Shown: in pieces, positions 1 to 8,101 of the stretch | How positions within the stretch are numbered: position 1 is the first letter of the stretch | How the letters are laid out: each line of letters begins with the position of its first letter | Assembly: GCF_900114035.1 (NCBI RefSeq) | Contig: NZ_FORP01000011.1 | Coordinates: 124,001 to 188,000, forward strand | Origin: Amycolatopsis sacchari | Lineage (GTDB): Bacteria > Actinomycetota > Actinomycetes > Mycobacteriales > Pseudonocardiaceae | Length of the DNA: 64,000 bases | Reading direction: 5' to 3' | Translations under genes and position numbers: made by a program | The notes under the pieces: generated by a model | The model's database searches: none | Told to the model about the DNA's origin: nothing | What the model saw: the letters and a program-made list of their open reading frames with translations, nothing else

Positions 1-126
1 CTTCAGGCTGCCGAACAACAACATCCGCGCGGTCTCGCCGTCGACGGGTTCCATGCGGGGAAAACACGCGGGCGCGTCCGCCGGGTAGTCGCGCGGCAGC
101 AGGTGGGCGTGGGCGTCGGCGAGCAC
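1..126 (-). CDS. Amidohydrolase family protein, N-terminus (cut by window edge)
   Basis: Only the first 42 codons lie in the window; the gene continues past position 1. The protein begins at a GTG preceded by AGGAGG. It opens with a D-A-H-A-H motif at residues 4-8, the metal-binding DxHxH signature of metal-dependent amidohydrolases (Amidohydro_2 type). The start is 9 bp downstream of the stop of the zinc dehydrogenase on the same strand, so it is the last visible gene of the 4990-to-1 operon. In this context a hydrolase or decarboxylase acting on a carboxylic acid or ring-cleavage product is plausible. The substrate cannot be told from the fragment. Confidence 0.75.
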   Translation of the reverse strand, partial: MLADAHAHLLPRDYPADAPACFPRMEPVDGETARMLLFGSLK

Positions 127-135
127 GGGGGCCTC

Positions 136-1233
136 CTAGGAGTTCGGGTGGACGGAGACGTGCACGGCCTGCTCGCCGGGCACCTCGCCGGCGAGGGTCT
201 CGATCGCGAGCGCGGTGTCGTCGAGACCGAAGGTGTGGGTGTGCATCTTCTCGAGCGGGAACCGGCCGGATTCGAGGATCGCGATCGCCTGCTCGTTGGC
301 GGTCGCGTCGACCCCGAAGGCGCCGAAGACCTGCAGCGCGCGGTTGATGATCAGGTCCGTCCTCAGTGGGATCTCCTTGCCGCCCTTGAGGCCCGCGAGC
401 ACGACGCGGCCGCCGTGCCGGGTGGCGAGCAGGGCGTCGGTGACCGGAGCGGCGGCCATCGGGGTGAGTTCGAGCGTCACGTCGGCCATCGCACCGCCGG
501 TGAGGTCGGCGACCTTCTCGACGGTGTTCTCCGAGTCGGCGAAGATCGTGTGGTCGGCGCCGAACTCGCGCGCCAGGTCCAGCTTGTGCTTGTCGGACTC
601 CAGCCCGGTCACGATGACCGTCCCGGCCCCGGCGGCGCGCGCGGCGATCACCGACGCGATCCCCCGCTGCCCGGAGCCGAGCACGAGCACGGTGTCGCCG
701 AGCCGGATCCCGCCCAGCTGCGCCGCCCAGCGCACCCCGGCGCCGAGCGGGTTGAACATCGCCGCGACCTCGACCGGCACGCTCCGGTCGATCTTGTGCA
801 GCACGCTGCCCGGCGAGATGTACAGGTACTCCGCGAGCCCGCCCCACAGCGTCGGTTCGACGTCGATGCCGGTCACGCCGTGCCCGTACTTGCGGTTGGG
901 GCAGGACTGGTAACGCCCGGTGAGGCACTGCTGGCACGCGCGGCACGGCACGATCACCTCCAGCGCCACGCGGTCGCCGGGCTGGACACCCCAGCGCTCG
1001 GCCGCCCGCTCCCCCAGCTCCTCGACGATGCCGAGCGGCTCGTGGCCGGGGATGAACGGGCCGCGCGCGCTGTAACCCATGTGCCCCTTGTAGGTTTCGA
1101 CGTCGCTGCCGCAGATGCCGTTGGCCTCCACACGCAGCAGCCCGTCGTCGGGACCGATCTTCGGGCGGGGGAACTCGCGGATCTCGATGGCGCGGGGGCC
1201 GGTCTGCACGGCGGCGCGCACGGTGTCTGCCAT
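136..1233 (-). CDS. Zinc-dependent medium-chain alcohol dehydrogenase
   Basis: A 365-aa MDR-family NAD(P)-dependent alcohol/polyol dehydrogenase. Catalytic zinc ligands are visible as Cys41 (C-G-S-D) and His63-Glu64 (G-H-E). The structural zinc lobe has Cys97, Cys100, Cys103 and Cys111. The Rossmann loop is G-S-G-Q-R-G at about 186-191. Length is normal for the family. It oxidises or reduces an alcohol/aldehyde pair in the cytoplasm; the substrate is unknown. It lies between a CoA-ligase-like gene (16 bp away) and an amidohydrolase (9 bp away), in an operon that also has an aldehyde dehydrogenase, which suggests consecutive oxidation steps. It is more like threonine/sorbitol-type dehydrogenases than the NDMA-type enzymes elsewhere in the window. 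Confidence 0.88.
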   Translation of the reverse strand: MADTVRAAVQTGPRAIEIREFPRPKIGPDDGLLRVEANGICGSDVETYKGHMGYSARGPFIPGHEPLGIVEELGERAAERWGVQPGDRVALEVIVPCRACQQCLTGRYQSCPNRKYGHGVTGIDVEPTLWGGLAEYLYISPGSVLHKIDRSVPVEVAAMFNPLGAGVRWAAQLGGIRLGDTVLVLGSGQRGIASVIAARAAGAGTVIVTGLESDKHKLDLAREFGADHTIFADSENTVEKVADLTGGAMADVTLELTPMAAAPVTDALLATRHGGRVVLAGLKGGKEIPLRTDLIINRALQVFGAFGVDATANEQAIAILESGRFPLEKMHTHTFGLDDTALAIETLAGEVPGEQAVHVSVHPNS

Positions 1234-1249
1234 GGCTTCCTCCCAGGTG

Positions 1250-2539
1250 TCAGCCGGCGAGCCGGACGAGGCGGGACTTCATCTCGGACCGTTCGAGCGT
1301 GCCGGGCGGCACCAGCGTCACCTCGGCGCGGACCGACAGCCGCGAGCGGATCAGCCCCTCCAGCTCCTGCCGCAGCTGGTCGCGGTCGCCGGGGGCCTCG
1401 CCCCACTCGGCCTCGACGCGCAGCGGCGGCTCCACCCGCGGCCCGGTGCCCGGCACGACGATCTGCACCGCCCCGGTGGTGCGCGGGTGCTGGGTCTGCA
1501 CCAGGTCGCGCACCGCGGAGGGGAACACGTTGACGCCCAGCACGATCAGCATGTCGTCGGTGCGCCCGACGCAGCGGATCAGCGGGGCGCCGTCCTCGGC
1601 GCGGCCGGTGATCACGACGCGGTCGTGCGTGCGGAAACGCACCAGCGGGCAGCACTCCCGGTCCACGGAGGTGTAGACCAGCTCGCCGGTGGCGCCGGGC
1701 TCGGCCTCGACGGGCTCGCCGCTGTCCGGGTCGATCAGCTCCACCACCACGTGCCGTCCGCCCGTGAAGCGCATGCCGCCGCTGCCGGGAGCCTCGCCGA
1801 ACAACACAGGCGCCATGTCGGCGTTGCCGAGCCCTTCGGTGACCGGCGCGCCCCACTCGCGTTCCACGTACTCGCGGAACGCGGGTTCGCCGCCGCCCGG
1901 CTCGCCGCCCACGAACACCTTGCGCAGCCCGAACTCCCGCGGATCGCGGCCGAGCCCGCGCACGTACTCGGCGAGGTAGCGCACGTAGGACGGCGTCGAG
2001 TGCAGCGCCGTGACACCGAGGGTGTCCATGGCCTGCACGACCTTTTCGGACGCCCCGGTGCCGATCGGGACGAACGTGGAGCCGATGCTCTCCAGCGCGT
2101 CGCGGATCGGCAGTCCGCCGACGAACAGGGTCAGCCCGGCGCCGTGCACCACGATGTCCTCACGTGTCGCGCCCATCGTGCGGAAGGCCCGCGCCACCAT
2201 CTCGGTCCACGCTGCCGCGTCACGCCGCGTCACACCCACCCAGCTCGGTTTCCCGGTGGTACCGGTGGAGGCGTGCACGCGGACGACCTCGGTCAGGTCC
2301 ACCCCGGCGTGCCGGCCGAGCGGGGGCGCCTCGGCCTGCGAGTCGCGCAGCATCTGCTTGGTGGTGAAGGGGAACTTCGCCAGATCATCGAGTGTGGACA
2401 GTGCCGAGGGCGTGACGCCGTGCTCGGCGAAGGAGTCCGCGTAGAACGGCGAGCGCGCGGGCAGCCCGTCGAGCTGCGTGCGCAGCGCCGCCGTGACGGC
2501 GTCTCGGTCCTCTGGTGCGACGAAGCCGGAATTGACCAC
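1250..2539 (-). CDS. Phenylacetate-CoA ligase-like adenylate-forming enzyme
   Basis: A 429-aa PaaK-type acyl/aryl-CoA ligase (AMP-dependent synthetase superfamily). The phosphate-binding loop S-T-G-T-T-G-K-P is at about 91-98. The usual PaaK-like features follow: a G-E-P segment, the G-R-T-D-D-M segment and a C-terminal ferredoxin-like domain near R-S-L-S-V-R. The frame is open further upstream to 2791, but the GTG at 2539 is preferred. It has an AAGGTGA ribosome binding site, avoids a long overlap with the LLM gene and gives the normal PaaK length. It would activate a carboxylic acid, often aromatic, to its CoA thioester. It sits between the LLM oxidoreductase and the zinc dehydrogenase in one operon. 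Confidence 0.87.
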   Translation of the reverse strand: MVNSGFVAPEDRDAVTAALRTQLDGLPARSPFYADSFAEHGVTPSALSTLDDLAKFPFTTKQMLRDSQAEAPPLGRHAGVDLTEVVRVHASTGTTGKPSWVGVTRRDAAAWTEMVARAFRTMGATREDIVVHGAGLTLFVGGLPIRDALESIGSTFVPIGTGASEKVVQAMDTLGVTALHSTPSYVRYLAEYVRGLGRDPREFGLRKVFVGGEPGGGEPAFREYVEREWGAPVTEGLGNADMAPVLFGEAPGSGGMRFTGGRHVVVELIDPDSGEPVEAEPGATGELVYTSVDRECCPLVRFRTHDRVVITGRAEDGAPLIRCVGRTDDMLIVLGVNVFPSAVRDLVQTQHPRTTGAVQIVVPGTGPRVEPPLRVEAEWGEAPGDRDQLRQELEGLIRSRLSVRAEVTLVPPGTLERSEMKSRLVRLAG

Positions 2540-2550
2540 AGGATCACCTT

Positions 2551-3507
2551 TCAGGGGCTCGCGGGTGCGACAGCCGCGTGGTGCGGCACGACCTCGGCAC
2601 CGAGCAGCGCGATGTGCTCCAGGTCGGAGATGTCGTAGATGTGCAGGTAGACGGTGTCGGCCCCGGCCTCGCGCAGCGCGCCGATCCGGTCGGACACCTC
2701 GGCGGGCGTGCCGATCGCGGCGTTGGTGCGCATGAACTCGGACCCGATGATCGCGGCCCGCCGCTCGATCTCCGCGGGCGTCGTGCCACACGCGACCGGC
2801 AGCACCGCCGACCGCCTGGCCTCTTCCGGGTCACGCCCGATCGCCTCGCAGGCGCGGGCGAAGATCGCGAAGCGTTCCCGCAGGTCCCCGCCGAGCGCGC
2901 CGTTGAACTCGTCGGCGAAGCGCGCGGCGATGGCTGGTGTCCTTTTAGGACCGGATCCGCCGATGATGACGGGTGGGTGCGGCCGCTGCACGGGGCGGGG
3001 TGGTGCACCGTTCTCGTCGATCGAGAAGTGCTTGCCCTCGAAGGAAAAGGTCCCGCCCTCCGGGGTGCGCCACAAACCGGTGACGATGGCCAGCACCTCT
3101 TCGAACCGGTCGAACCGCTCCCCCGTGCCCGGGAACGGGATGCCGAACGCCGCGTGCTCGCGCTCGTACCAGCCGGTGCCCAGGCCCAGTTCGACGCGGC
3201 CGCCGCTCATCTGGTCCACCGACGCCACGATGGTGGCCAGCAGCCCTGGCGCGCGGAACGTCGCGGCGCCGACCAGCGCGCCCAGCCGCACGCGGCGGGT
3301 GTCGCGGGCGAGCCCGCCGAGCGTGGTCCAGCAGTCGGTGGGCCGGTAGGTGCGGTCGTCCGGGTCGACGCCGAGCAGGTGGTCCGAGCGGAAGAACGCC
3401 TCGAACCCGGCGTCCTCGACGGCCAGCGCGAGTGCCAGTATCTCGTCGTAGGTGGCGCCGTGGCGGGGCTCCATGAGCACCCGCAGCCGGAAGTCAGTTC
3501 GTGCCAC
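2551..3507 (-). CDS. LLM-class (luciferase-like) F420-dependent oxidoreductase
   Basis: A 318-aa TIM-barrel protein of the bacterial luciferase-like family, resembling the actinobacterial TIGR03560-type F420 group. Recognisable features are the N-terminal strand with D-A-G-F-E-A-F-F and S-D-H, the central L-G-L-G-T-G-W segment and the P-V-I-I-G-G-S-G segment typical of F420/FMN LLM proteins. It overlaps the 3' end of the aldehyde dehydrogenase gene by 14 bp, indicating translational coupling. Cofactor F420 rather than FMN is inferred from the family and the likely host, not proven by the sequence. It probably acts as a monooxygenase or reductase in the catabolic pathway of this operon. Confidence 0.85.
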   Translation of the reverse strand: MARTDFRLRVLMEPRHGATYDEILALALAVEDAGFEAFFRSDHLLGVDPDDRTYRPTDCWTTLGGLARDTRRVRLGALVGAATFRAPGLLATIVASVDQMSGGRVELGLGTGWYEREHAAFGIPFPGTGERFDRFEEVLAIVTGLWRTPEGGTFSFEGKHFSIDENGAPPRPVQRPHPPVIIGGSGPKRTPAIAARFADEFNGALGGDLRERFAIFARACEAIGRDPEEARRSAVLPVACGTTPAEIERRAAIIGSEFMRTNAAIGTPAEVSDRIGALREAGADTVYLHIYDISDLEHIALLGAEVVPHHAAVAPASP

Positions 3508-4990
3508 GCAACGACACCGCCTTCACCTGGGTGTAGTTGAGCACGGCGTCGGCACCCATCGTGCGGCCGAACCCGCTGCGCTTGTAACCGCCGAACGGCG
3601 CGCCGATCAACCCCGCGCCGAGCGCGGCGTTCACCGCGACCTGACCGGCCTGCAACGCCTTCGACAGCCGCACCGCGCGCCCGACGTCCCGCGTCCACAC
3701 GGACGCGACGAGCCCGTAGTCCGTGCCGTTGGCGACGTCGATCGCCTCGCCCTCACCGTCCACCGGGATCACCGACAGCACCGGGCCGAAGATCTCCTCC
3801 TGCGCGATGCGCATACCGGGGTCGACGCGGTCGAACAACGTGGCCTCGACGAAGAACCCGCGCGCGTAGTCCTCCCCCTCGGGCACCCCGCCGCCGACGA
3901 CCAGCTCGGCGCCCTCTTCCTGGCCCAGCCGCACGTAGTTCAGCACGCGGTCGTGCTGCTTGGCGTTGATGAGCGGGCCCATCTGCACCTGCTCGTGCCA
4001 CGGCCCGACGCGCACCTGGCTCAGCCGCTCGGCGAGCCGCTGCACGACCTCGCCGTGCACCGACCGCTCCACCACGACACGGGAACCGGCGGCGCAGATC
4101 TGCCCGGTGTTGAGCGTGATCCCGTTGACGATGGCGGGGACCGCGGCGTCGAGATCGGCGTCGGCGAAGATCACCTGCGGGGACTTGCCGCCCAGTTCCA
4201 GGTGCAGCGGCGTAAGGTTCTTCGCGCACGCCGCCATCACGAGCGAACCCGTCTCGGGCGAGCCGGTGAAGCTCATCCGGCGGATGCCGCGGTGCGCGGG
4301 GATCGCCGCGCCCGCCTCGTGCCCGTAACCGGTGACGACGTTGATCACGCCGGGCGGGATGCCCGCTTCGAGCGCCAGCCGCGCGAGCGCGAGCGGCGTG
4401 AGCGGGGCGTCCTCGGCGGGCTTGATGACGATGGTGTTGCCCGCGGCGATCGCGGCACCGACGTCGCTGACGAACATCGGCCCCGGCGCGTTCCACGGGA
4501 TGACGCTGCCGACCACGCCGTACGGTTCGCGCAGGGTCAGGCCCAGCACGTCCGGCGTGAAGCCCGGCAGGGACAGGCCCTGCACCTTGTCGGCCTGGCC
4601 CGCGATGAACGTGAGGATGCGCCCGTACGGCGGCGGTCCCCAGCTCGGCCGTCCGACCTCACGGGACTCGAGCCGGTCCAGTTCGGTCTCGTGCTCGCCG
4701 ATCTTCTGCACCCACCGCATGATGAGCGCGGCGCGGGCGCTCGGGTTCGTGTCCCGCCAGGCGGGGAAGGCGGCGGTGGCCGCCCGCACGGCCGCGTCGA
4801 CGTCCTCGGCGCCGCCGCGGGGCACCCTGGCGAGCACCTCCCGCGTCGCCGGGTCGAGCACGTCGATGGTCTCGCCGCTGTGCGCCGGCACCCAGTCCGC
4901 TCCGATGAGCTGGGCGTTGTCGACGAGCAGGGGCCCCGGATCAGGCAGGAGTGTCGTCATGGGAAGAACTATGCCGAGCTGGTCCGACAC
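3494..4990 (-). CDS. Aldehyde dehydrogenase family protein
   Basis: A 498-aa NAD(P)-dependent aldehyde dehydrogenase. Key residues are the P-W-N-A-P-G motif (165-170), Lys190 in V-I-K-P-A-E-D, the general base Glu265 in L-E-L-G-G-K and the catalytic Cys299 in G-Q-I-C-A-A-G. It is the first gene of the minus-strand operon that continues through LLM oxidoreductase, CoA ligase, dehydrogenase and amidohydrolase. The GTG at 4990 has GAAAGG about 12 nt upstream; an in-frame ATG at 4960 is the alternative start and lacks a clear ribosome binding site. It converts an aldehyde, perhaps the product of the dehydrogenase at 136-1233, to an acid. The 144-bp gap to the divergent transporter should hold promoters for both directions. 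Confidence 0.9.
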   Translation of the reverse strand: MSDQLGIVLPMTTLLPDPGPLLVDNAQLIGADWVPAHSGETIDVLDPATREVLARVPRGGAEDVDAAVRAATAAFPAWRDTNPSARAALIMRWVQKIGEHETELDRLESREVGRPSWGPPPYGRILTFIAGQADKVQGLSLPGFTPDVLGLTLREPYGVVGSVIPWNAPGPMFVSDVGAAIAAGNTIVIKPAEDAPLTPLALARLALEAGIPPGVINVVTGYGHEAGAAIPAHRGIRRMSFTGSPETGSLVMAACAKNLTPLHLELGGKSPQVIFADADLDAAVPAIVNGITLNTGQICAAGSRVVVERSVHGEVVQRLAERLSQVRVGPWHEQVQMGPLINAKQHDRVLNYVRLGQEEGAELVVGGGVPEGEDYARGFFVEATLFDRVDPGMRIAQEEIFGPVLSVIPVDGEGEAIDVANGTDYGLVASVWTRDVGRAVRLSKALQAGQVAVNAALGAGLIGAPFGGYKRSGFGRTMGADAVLNYTQVKAVSLRGTN

Positions 4991-5134
4991 GGGGCGAGAT
5001 GCCTTTCACGACGCGGAAAACCGTCGGCGGACGCGACATCCGTCCCACGCCGCGCCCGCCTCCTGACGGACGACGTGGCGCGCCGTCACCCCTTTACTTC
5101 GAGATAACCTTTTCACGAGTTCGGAGGACGGTTC

Positions 5135-6463
5135 ATGACCGGCTCACCGCCCAGCAGGGCGTCGATCCTGCTCGCCAGTTGCGTCGGCACGTCGATCGAG
5201 TGGTACGACTACTACATCTTCGGCAGCGCGTCGGCACTCGTCTTCGGGTCGCTGTTCTACCCGTCGTTCTCCCCCGTCGCCGGCACGCTCGCCGCGTTCG
5301 GCACGTTCGCGGTCGGGTTCATCGCCCGCCCGCTCGGCGGCGCGGTGATCGGGCACTTCGGCGACCGGATCGGCCGCAAGTCGATGCTGGTGCTCACGCT
5401 CATGCTCGCCGGGCTGTCGACGTTCCTCATCGGCCTGCTGCCCACCTACGCCACGATCGGCGTGGCCGCGCCGCTGCTGCTCGTCCTGTTGCGGCTGCTG
5501 CAGGGTTTCGGCGTCGGCGGCGAATGGGGCGGCGCGGTGCTGGTGGCGACGGAACACGCGTCACCCCGGCAGCGCGCGGTGTACGGCAGTTTCGCGCAGT
5601 TCGGCGTGCCGATCGGCGTGCTGACCTCGAACCTGGTGTTCCTGCTGGCGTCCCAGCTGCCCCCGGCGAGTTTCCAGTCGTGGGGCTGGCGGATCCCGTT
5701 CCTGCTCAGCGTCGTGCTGCTCGGGGTCGGCATGCTGGTGCGGCGGAAGCTCGACGAGAGCCCGGACTTCCGGCGCGTCAAGGAGAACAACCGGGTCAGC
5801 AAGCTGCCCTTCGGGACGCTGCTGCGGGAACAGCCCGGCACGCTCGTGCTCGCGAGCATCGCCGCGATCGCGCCGCCCGCCGTCGGCTACACGGTGATGG
5901 TCTACATGCTCAACTACGGCACCGCGGTCGCCGGTTTCGCCCGCACCACCCTGCTGACGCTGTTGCTGCTGTCGGCGGTGCTGTGGATCGTGATGATCTA
6001 CTTCGCCGCGTTGTGGGCCGACCGGTGGGGCAGCAAGCGGGTGTACGTCGTCGGCGCGCTGACCGCGGTCGCGTGGGCCTTCCCGCTGTTCGCGCTGATC
6101 AACACCCGGAACCTCTTCGCCGCGGCGGTCGCGTTCTTCGTCGCCGCGGTCGTGCAGGCGATCATGGCGGGGGCACAGGGCGCGTTGTTCACGGAGCTGT
6201 TCTCCACGCGCCTGCGGTTCACCGGCGCGTCGGTCGCCTACCAGCTCGGCGGGCTGGTGGGCGGCGCGGTCGGGCCGCTGGTGTCGACCGCGTTGTTCGG
6301 CGCCTTCCACTCCTCCGTCCCGCTCGCGCTGTACCTGGCGCTGATCTGCGCGGCGAGCCTCGGCGCGGCGCTGCTGCTGCGGCCGGTTTCCCTTCCGGGG
6401 CGCGAAAAGGCCGTCGCGGAGGTGGAACTGCCCGGCCTAGCGTCGGAGCGGGAACCGACGTGA
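5135..6463 (+). CDS. MFS transporter, metabolite:H+ symporter (MHS) type
   Basis: A 442-aa polytopic membrane protein with about 12 hydrophobic segments. Near the N-terminus it has the hallmark of the MHS subfamily (I-E-W-Y-D-Y-Y-I-F-G). The loop 2-3 signature follows (F-G-D-R-I-G-R-K), then G-F-G-V-G-G-E-W-G-G-A. This subfamily imports organic acids such as shikimate, alpha-ketoglutarate, citrate or aromatic acids with protons. It starts the plus-strand operon MFS / UGSC / UGSC-partner and is divergent from the aldehyde dehydrogenase operon. Uptake of the substrate handled by one or both flanking operons is the natural inference. Confidence 0.9.
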   Translation: MTGSPPSRASILLASCVGTSIEWYDYYIFGSASALVFGSLFYPSFSPVAGTLAAFGTFAVGFIARPLGGAVIGHFGDRIGRKSMLVLTLMLAGLSTFLIGLLPTYATIGVAAPLLLVLLRLLQGFGVGGEWGGAVLVATEHASPRQRAVYGSFAQFGVPIGVLTSNLVFLLASQLPPASFQSWGWRIPFLLSVVLLGVGMLVRRKLDESPDFRRVKENNRVSKLPFGTLLREQPGTLVLASIAAIAPPAVGYTVMVYMLNYGTAVAGFARTTLLTLLLLSAVLWIVMIYFAALWADRWGSKRVYVVGALTAVAWAFPLFALINTRNLFAAAVAFFVAAVVQAIMAGAQGALFTELFSTRLRFTGASVAYQLGGLVGGAVGPLVSTALFGAFHSSVPLALYLALICAASLGAALLLRPVSLPGREKAVAEVELPGLASEREPT

Positions 6464-6473
6464 GGAGCCGCCC

Positions 6474-7025
6474 ATGTTCGAGGCGATGATCGATCCGACC
6501 GGCCGTCCCGGAGCGGGCGCCGCACGCGGTGCGCTCGCGCCGCGCCCGGCGTCGCTCGCGGGGCTGACCGTGGGCCTGCTGGCCAACACGAAGAAGAACG
6601 CCGAGACCTTCCTCGACGAGGTGGGCGCGCTGCTCACCGAGGAGCACGGCGTGGCGAACCTGGTGCGCCGCAAGAAGCTCAACATCGCCGAGGCGGCGCC
6701 GGAGGAGATCCGCAAGGAGCTGGTCGAGGCGTGTGACGTCGTGGTCGTCGGCGTCGGGGACTGCGGTTCGTGCAGCGCCTCGGCGATCGCCGACGGGCTG
6801 CTGCTGGAGGCCGGCGGCGTACCCGCGGTGGTCATCTGCAGCGAGGCGTTCGTCGCGACCGCCGACGCGATGGCGGACCTCAAGGGCGCCAAGGGGTACA
6901 CCTACGCCCGCACCCCGCACCCGGTCGCGCCGCTGGAGCGCGACGAGGTGCGGGAACGCGCGGTGCGCATCCTGCCCGACCTGCTCGGCGTGCTGACGAC
7001 CTCCGGCGCGACGGCCGCGGCATGA
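6474..7025 (+). CDS. UGSC-family protein, cysteine form
   Basis: A 183-aa protein that looks like the UGSC family (named for a selenocysteine-Gly-Ser-Cys motif). The motif here is C-G-S-C at residues 97-100, following V-V-V-G-V-G-D, so ordinary cysteine replaces selenocysteine. A further Cys is at 87. Alternating beta/alpha segments suggest a Rossmann-like or thioredoxin-like fold with a redox-active CxxC pair. It has a GAGGAG ribosome binding site, starts 10 bp after the transporter and overlaps the next gene by ATGA. The biochemical role of the family is not settled. A redox, reductase or dehalogenase-like function is only inference from the CxxC motif. Confidence 0.72.
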   Translation: MFEAMIDPTGRPGAGAARGALAPRPASLAGLTVGLLANTKKNAETFLDEVGALLTEEHGVANLVRRKKLNIAEAAPEEIRKELVEACDVVVVGVGDCGSCSASAIADGLLLEAGGVPAVVICSEAFVATADAMADLKGAKGYTYARTPHPVAPLERDEVRERAVRILPDLLGVLTTSGATAAA

Positions 7026-8050
7026 CCGACGTCGAGCGGCTGGACTACACGCGGCTCGCCCTCGAACACGCCTACGAGCAGGGCTGGACGGACGGGCTGC
7101 CGGTGGTACCCGTGACCGGGGGGATGGTCGAGGAGTTCCTGGCGACCACCCCGCGGCCGCGGGACGAGGTGGTCGCGTCCGTGCCGCACCTGGAGCGCGA
7201 GTGCACGGTCGAGCAGGCCGCGGTGAACGCGGCGCTCGCCGGGTGCCGCGCGGAGTACTTCCCGGTCGTGCTCGCCGCGTGGGACGCGCTGATGAACCAG
7301 CGCGTCGTCACCGGCGGCGGCTGGCAGAGCACGAGCGGCCCGGCGCCGCTGATCGTCGTGAACGGGCCGATCAGGCACGAGCTGGGCATCAACTCCGCCG
7401 GCGGCGTGCTGGGCCCGGGTTTCCGCGCCAACGCGACGATCGCGCGGTCGATCGGGCTGGTGGTGCGCAACGTCTTCGGGATCCGGCCGCACGAGCTGGA
7501 GCAGGCGACGCAGGGCCTGCCGGGCCGGTGGACGCTGTGCGTCGGCGAGAACGAGGAAGAAAGCCCGTGGGAGCCGCTGTCGGTGGAGCACGGCCTCGAA
7601 CCGGGCACGAACGCGGTGTCGGCGCTGCTGCTGCGCACGTGCGAGTTCGTGGACAACCGGCACACCAAGGACCCGGAGGAGGTCCTCTGGGACTTCTGCG
7701 ACACGGTGTGGCGCACGGGTGCGGCGATCGGACGGTTCTCCTCCGCGGGGCTGATCCTGAGCCCGGAGCACGCGCAGCTGTTCGCCGACGGCGGGTTCGC
7801 CAAGCGGGACGTGCAACAGTGGCTGTACGACCACGCCGTCCGCACCCACGCCGATCTGGAGCGGGCAGGCAAGGCCCTGGACGAGCGGGACGCGCCCGGC
7901 GTCGACGAGTACGGGCTGCACATGACGCCGAGCCCGGAGCAGATCCCGATCATCGTGGCGGGCGCGCGCAACGCCGCCATGTCGATGGTCGTGCGGCCCT
8001 TCGGTTTCGGTGGCTGGTCGCGGACCTCGCATCCCGTGCAGCGGGTCTAG
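7022..8050 (+). CDS. UGSC-associated conserved protein of unknown function
   Basis: A 342-aa protein that starts at the ATG of an ATGA overlap with the UGSC gene, implying translational coupling and probably a complex or a shared reaction. Visible features are an N-terminal W-T-D-G-L-P-V-V-P motif, a central V-V-N-G-P segment followed by G-I-N-S-A-G-G-V-L-G-P, and scattered cysteines. No standard catalytic motif, signal peptide or membrane segment is evident. I recall this protein as a usual neighbour of UGSC-family proteins, but I cannot assign an activity. A perfect 14-bp-stem hairpin lies just after the stop codon. Confidence 0.7.
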   Translation: MTDVERLDYTRLALEHAYEQGWTDGLPVVPVTGGMVEEFLATTPRPRDEVVASVPHLERECTVEQAAVNAALAGCRAEYFPVVLAAWDALMNQRVVTGGGWQSTSGPAPLIVVNGPIRHELGINSAGGVLGPGFRANATIARSIGLVVRNVFGIRPHELEQATQGLPGRWTLCVGENEEESPWEPLSVEHGLEPGTNAVSALLLRTCEFVDNRHTKDPEEVLWDFCDTVWRTGAAIGRFSSAGLILSPEHAQLFADGGFAKRDVQQWLYDHAVRTHADLERAGKALDERDAPGVDEYGLHMTPSPEQIPIIVAGARNAAMSMVVRPFGFGGWSRTSHPVQRV

Positions 8051-8056
8051 GCCTGT

Positions 8057-8095
8057 CCGCCGGGCTGGGCAGGGGAAACCCGCCCAGCCCGGCGG
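8057..8095. terminator. Bidirectional terminator hairpin
   Basis: Perfect 14-bp arms, 8057-8070 and 8082-8095, flank an 11-nt loop (8071-8081). The loop itself can extend the stem as GGG-GAAA-CCC. It lies in the 51 bp between the converging UGSC-partner gene (plus) and the DUF11 protein gene (minus), so it can end both transcripts. There is no T-tract, as is usual in high-GC actinobacteria. Confidence 0.8.
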
Positions 8096-8101
8096 CTCCC
8101 G

